Assembly (NCBI GenBank): GCA_964555935.1
Contig: CAZKUN010000003.1
Coordinates: 49,622-113,621 of the forward strand
Origin: CAZKUN01 sp964555935
GTDB taxonomy: Bacteria; Armatimonadota; Zipacnadia; Zipacnadales; VGFC01
Length of the DNA stretch: 64,000 nt
Direction: 5' to 3'
Below the pieces are notes generated by a model. That model did not search any database and was not told the origin of the DNA. It saw nothing but the letters and a program-made list of their open reading frames with translations. The position numbers and the translations under genes were made by a program. Below, piece by piece: positions 60,748 to 64,000 of the stretch (position 1 is the stretch's first letter; every line of letters begins with the position of its first letter).

Positions 60748-62217
60748 CTATTCCTCGACGTCCGCCCCGTGCCGGAGGAGGATCGCTGCGGTCTCGACGC
60801 GCTGGCCGTAACGCACGGAGTGCAGCGGCGTATGCTGGGCGCTGTTCCGCGCGGTGACATCCGCCCCGGCCTCTGCCAGCGCCTCCACGACCGAGGCCTG
60901 TCCGAGATAGGCCGCACGGTGTAGCGGAGTGTTGGCCGTGGGGCTGCTCTGATCCCGGTAATTGAGTTTCTCACGGTCGGACACGTCTGGGTCGGCGCCA
61001 TGCTCGAGCAGCAGGCGCACCATGGCCACGTTTCCTCTTTCGGCGGCCTCATGCAACGGCGTGGCGCCGTCGAATCGGTCGGTGGTATTCGGGTCGGCGC
61101 CACTCTCCAGCAAGACCCGGGCTGCAGGGAGGCGAGACCAAAAGGCGGCCAAGTGGAGGGGGGTGCGTTCCGCCAGACGGTCCTGGACGTCGGGAGCGGC
61201 TCCATGGGCCAGCAGCAGGGAGACTACAGAATCGTGGCCCCATTTGGCGGCATCGTGCAACGGCAGGTCGTGCTTGTCTGGCACGAAGGCGTTCGGATCT
61301 ACTCCAGCGTCGAGCAACCACGTTGTCCTTTGCCCGTCCCCAAGGAACATTGAATCCAGCATCCAGGTCCGCCCGATGAGGGTCACGCCCCCACAAACCC
61401 CGGCAAATACGGAAGCCGCGAACGCACCGATGAGGCACCTCAAGCCGAGCCTGCGGCGTCCGGGCGCGCGAGCGGGGCGGGCCGGCGCTGGGACGCCATG
61501 CCGCCGTCGCGAGGCCGCGAGTTGACTGGCGAGAGCCAGGCTGATGATCAGGCCCATGGGGAAGCCTGAGCGCAGGCTGCACGCGCGACCGATGCGGAGC
61601 AAGGCGGTGAAGACGTGGAATGAGTTGGCTCTATGATCCAGCAGGTAATCCTGCACGACCCAATAGATGAAGAAGATAGCCACGTCACAGATGGCGGCGA
61701 TCATCAGCGTCCGACCGAGCAACCCCTTGTGCCATCGACTCGCGAGTCCCAAGAGCAACCCCAAAGCCGCCGCCGCGAGCGAGACGCACGCGCTCTCGAT
61801 GATGATGGAGTCGAGCAGGCGTGGCACAACCGTCGTGCCCGATCGCAGCAACGCCAGAAGCGCCCACACCGGCACGGCGCCGGCGGCTCCCATGCCCACT
61901 GCCCATCTCGCGGGCCGTCCCCAACGGGGGGCGATGCGGTCCATGCAAATGGCGGCCAACACGCACAGGAGCACGGTGAGGATTGGGTGAGCAAGCTCAA
62001 GCGCCGCTATGCGCACATAGGCGGGATTCGGTCCCCAGCGGATGGCCAGGGAGACCGAATTGCGCGCGGGCAGAAGCGAGAACGGGAGTGCCACGACCAA
62101 GGCCACCAAAAGCGCCCGCCAGGGAACTGGCACGTCCAGTGGCGCAAGACCAGGCGTGTCGGCGAGGGGGCGCGGCGGAAGGCGTCCGTGGGGTTCACCC
62201 ACATCTCCAGATCTCAT
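60748..62217 (-). CDS. Membrane protein with ankyrin repeats
   Basis: 489 aa; ATG 62217 gives MRSGDVGEPHG, with an alternative start nine codons upstream. Residues 25-265 hold about seven hydrophobic segments, and the last span is near 265-285. The C-terminal 200 residues are five to six ankyrin repeats (DLPLHDAAKWGHDSVVSLLL, TPLHLAAFWSRLPAARVLLE, TPLHEAAERGNVAMVRLLLE, TPLHRAAYLGQASVVEALAE). It probably presents a protein-binding surface at the membrane. Partner unknown. Confidence 0.8.
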   Translation of the reverse strand: MRSGDVGEPHGRLPPRPLADTPGLAPLDVPVPWRALLVALVVALPFSLLPARNSVSLAIRWGPNPAYVRIAALELAHPILTVLLCVLAAICMDRIAPRWGRPARWAVGMGAAGAVPVWALLALLRSGTTVVPRLLDSIIIESACVSLAAAALGLLLGLASRWHKGLLGRTLMIAAICDVAIFFIYWVVQDYLLDHRANSFHVFTALLRIGRACSLRSGFPMGLIISLALASQLAASRRRHGVPAPARPARAPGRRRLGLRCLIGAFAASVFAGVCGGVTLIGRTWMLDSMFLGDGQRTTWLLDAGVDPNAFVPDKHDLPLHDAAKWGHDSVVSLLLAHGAAPDVQDRLAERTPLHLAAFWSRLPAARVLLESGADPNTTDRFDGATPLHEAAERGNVAMVRLLLEHGADPDVSDREKLNYRDQSSPTANTPLHRAAYLGQASVVEALAEAGADVTARNSAQHTPLHSVRYGQRVETAAILLRHGADVEE

Positions 62218-62409
62218 CTGCGCTCCTCGCCTCGCTGGCCCCACAGTGCTGGCGGGGGGCCGCCACTTGGTCCTGGAGTTCGCCGCACTGGCCGCAGAGG
62301 CCTGTCAGCTCAGTGGACGCGATGCCGCGTTCTGGCAGTCACCTTCGCCCCAAGGACCTCATCCTCCCCTCCGCGAACCTGATGCCCTAGACCAAGGAGA
62401 GTGCCGCCC

Positions 62410-63801
62410 ATGATCCTCCCCGCGCTTCTGATGTGCTCGATTCCCAGCGACGCCCAAGTCCTCGACATCGGCTCGTGCCTTGAGCTGATGGTCGACGACT
62501 ATCTCATCGACGAGATGACCGGCGCGACGCTCGAGTTGCACCAGCCTGTGTCTCGCGAGATCGCCATCGATCACAACGAGTCGTGGGAGGGCAACATCTG
62601 CTGCGGGCATACGGTGTTTCAGGATGGCGACATCTACCGCATGCACTACCGGGGGCGGCACTACGACTTCGCGACGGAGAAGGAGACCCACCACTACACC
62701 TGCTACGCCGAGAGCACGGACGGCATCCATTGGGTCAAGCCGAGCCTTGGCATCGTCGAGCACAACGGCTCGACCGAGAACAACATCATCATCACGGGCG
62801 GCGACAAGTTCAACCTCGCCCCATTCAAGGACACCAACCCCAGCTGCGAGCCCGACGCCCGGTACAAAGCCTTCACGAACGGGCACGGTGGCGTTGATAT
62901 CGTCAAGTCACCTGACGCCATCCACTGGACGCCCATCGTCGAGGGTCACGTCATCACCGAGGGCGCGTTCGACTCCCTCAACCTCGCATTCTGGGATCCG
63001 AACCGCAGCTGCTACGTCGACTACCACCGCGGCTTTCGCGATGGTATCCGCGACATCATGACCTGCACTTCCGATGACTTCATCCACTGGACCAAGCCCG
63101 AGTGGATCTCCTACACCGGCGCGCCCACGGAGCATCTCTACACGAACGCGATCAAGCCCTACTACCGCGCGCCCCACATTCTCATGGGCGTGCCCAAGCG
63201 CTTTGTCCCGGAGCGCTTTGGCGCGGATCACCCGATGGGCGGCGTCTCGGACGCCGTGTTCATGACCAGTCGCGACGGGCTGAACTTCAGACGCTGGGGA
63301 GAGGCCTTCATCCGGCCCGGGCCGCAGAAAGAGCGCTGGGTCAACCGCAACAACTACCCGGCCTGGGGAATCGTCGAAACACCTTCGGACCTGCCCGGTA
63401 CGCCAAACGAACTGTCGGTCTACACGACCGAGGGGTACTACCAGGGGGACAGCACGCAACTCCGCCGACACTCGCTCCGAATGGATGGCTTCGTCTCGGT
63501 CAACGCGCCCCGCTCCGGCGGCGAGATGCGCACCAAACCGTTCATCTTCTCCGGCAGCAAGCTCGTGATCAACTTCTCCACCTCAGCCGCCGGTGGCATC
63601 CGCGTGGAAGTCCAATCAGCTGACGGCTCGCCCATCGACGGCTTCTCGCTGGATGACTGCCCGGAGATCTTCGGCGATTCCATCGAGCGGGCTGTTGCCT
63701 GGACCTCGGGCTCCGACCTCACCACACTTGCCGGCCAACCCATCCGCCTCCGCTTCACCCTCTCCGACGCCGACCTCTACTCGCTTCGTTTCCAGCCCTG
63801 A
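62410..63801 (+). CDS. GH43/GH32-like five-bladed propeller glycosidase-type protein
   Basis: 463 aa. ATG 62410 is preferred over GTG 62401 because AGGAG at 62395-62399 fits it; a short hydrophobic N-terminus (LPALLMCSIPSDAQ) suggests export. Blade motifs S-x-D-G-x-x-W occur repeatedly: ESTDGIHWVKPSLG, KSPDAIHWTPIVEG, TSDDFIHWTKPEW and TSRDGLNFRRWGE, as in GH43/GH32 or phosphorylase-like propellers. A C-terminal beta-sandwich (about 375-463) follows. A catalytic Asp/Glu triad cannot be assigned with confidence. Confidence 0.7.
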   Translation: MILPALLMCSIPSDAQVLDIGSCLELMVDDYLIDEMTGATLELHQPVSREIAIDHNESWEGNICCGHTVFQDGDIYRMHYRGRHYDFATEKETHHYTCYAESTDGIHWVKPSLGIVEHNGSTENNIIITGGDKFNLAPFKDTNPSCEPDARYKAFTNGHGGVDIVKSPDAIHWTPIVEGHVITEGAFDSLNLAFWDPNRSCYVDYHRGFRDGIRDIMTCTSDDFIHWTKPEWISYTGAPTEHLYTNAIKPYYRAPHILMGVPKRFVPERFGADHPMGGVSDAVFMTSRDGLNFRRWGEAFIRPGPQKERWVNRNNYPAWGIVETPSDLPGTPNELSVYTTEGYYQGDSTQLRRHSLRMDGFVSVNAPRSGGEMRTKPFIFSGSKLVINFSTSAAGGIRVEVQSADGSPIDGFSLDDCPEIFGDSIERAVAWTSGSDLTTLAGQPIRLRFTLSDADLYSLRFQP

Positions 63802-64000
63802 CAGTGCCGCCTGCCCTTTACTCGCAGGTCTGCTACCCAGTCCCTTGTAGGAGCGGCTTCACTCACATTCCAGGAGTTGCGCGATGTCCCCGGCGAGGCA
63901 CCGGTGAGGAGCACTCCTCGCATCCATCGCCGTGCGCTCTCATCGACCCAATCCCTGTAAGAGGGGCTTTAGCCCCGACGCCGTTGCTTCTGCCGGTACC
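63802..64000 (+). other. Intergenic end of window with repeat fragments
   Basis: GTAGGAGCGGCTTCACTC at 63847-63864 is a degenerate member of the GTAG family. GTAAGA, then GGGGCT (63963-63968) and AGCCCC (63971-63976) plus GAC at 63957-63979 is a good member followed by GCCGTTGCTTC, as at 55581. No gene starts before the window ends. Confidence 0.5.

Overview
The window is GC-rich, densely coding bacterial chromosome. No RNA gene, phage, IS element or CRISPR array was seen. The gene content includes LamG/laminin-like secreted proteins, sulfatase-fold enzymes, GH42-like and GH43/32-like glycosidases, several sugar isomerases, DUF4432, a BlaI/M56 pair, lipoproteins, Ser/Thr-kinase folds and many short GTAG-headed palindromic repeats between genes. 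This resembles uncultured polysaccharide-degrading lineages of the Planctomycetota/Armatimonadota/Hydrogenedentota type. That assignment is inference only, because no phylogenetic marker is present.

Layout. 1-4 kb: the tail of an unknown gene, a PH-like membrane protein, a class III aminotransferase, a LysE exporter and long-form hisG. 4-9 kb: a riboflavin operon (small membrane protein, ribD, ribE, ribBA, ribH) followed by an HtrA-like protease. Its RibBA has lost the DHBP-synthase signature but keeps GTP cyclohydrolase II. 9-17 kb: a secreted LamG/double-hydrolase protein, an MtlD-like dehydrogenase, a 2Fe-2S plus FAD/4Fe-4S oxidoreductase pair (with a palindromic repeat inside its coding sequence), and three tandem PH-like paralogues. 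17-20 kb: two sulfatase-fold paralogues with Thr in place of the formylglycine Cys. 20-28 kb: a GNAT acetyltransferase, a DSD1/D-threonine-aldolase family protein, a TPR/tandem-pseudokinase gene split by one in-frame TAG, a lipoprotein, a metallophosphatase, a cupin and a TIM-barrel epimerase.

28-32 kb: dUTPase, then a NapH/NapG-like polyferredoxin translationally coupled to an EamA transporter. The end of the polyferredoxin gene plus the transporter is tandemly duplicated at a 1195-bp offset. 32-46 kb: two coupled giant secreted proteins, an isolated two-gene unit of different base composition that includes a HEPN-like protein, a GH42-like lipoprotein, hicB with a hicA remnant, a deacetylase-like protein, and an eight-repeat propeller-like protein. 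45.7-51 kb: blaI under a near-perfect promoter carrying two operator palindromes, an M56 protease with an unusual large extracytoplasmic region, its standalone secreted paralogue, and a chimeric scrap of a third copy. 51-64 kb: DUF4432, an ECF transporter (EcfT plus a fused S-component/ATPase/ATPase protein), a fucose-isomerase-fold protein, a D-cysteine-desulfhydrase-like PLP enzyme, an epimerase, a CreD-like zinc-ribbon protein, an ankyrin membrane protein and a glycosidase-like propeller.

The clearest functional unit is the riboflavin operon. The observations most worth a second look are the pseudokinase gene with its amber stop, the degenerate RibBA, the HEPN two-gene unit, the polyferredoxin/EamA duplication, the M56 sensor replacement and the repeat family.
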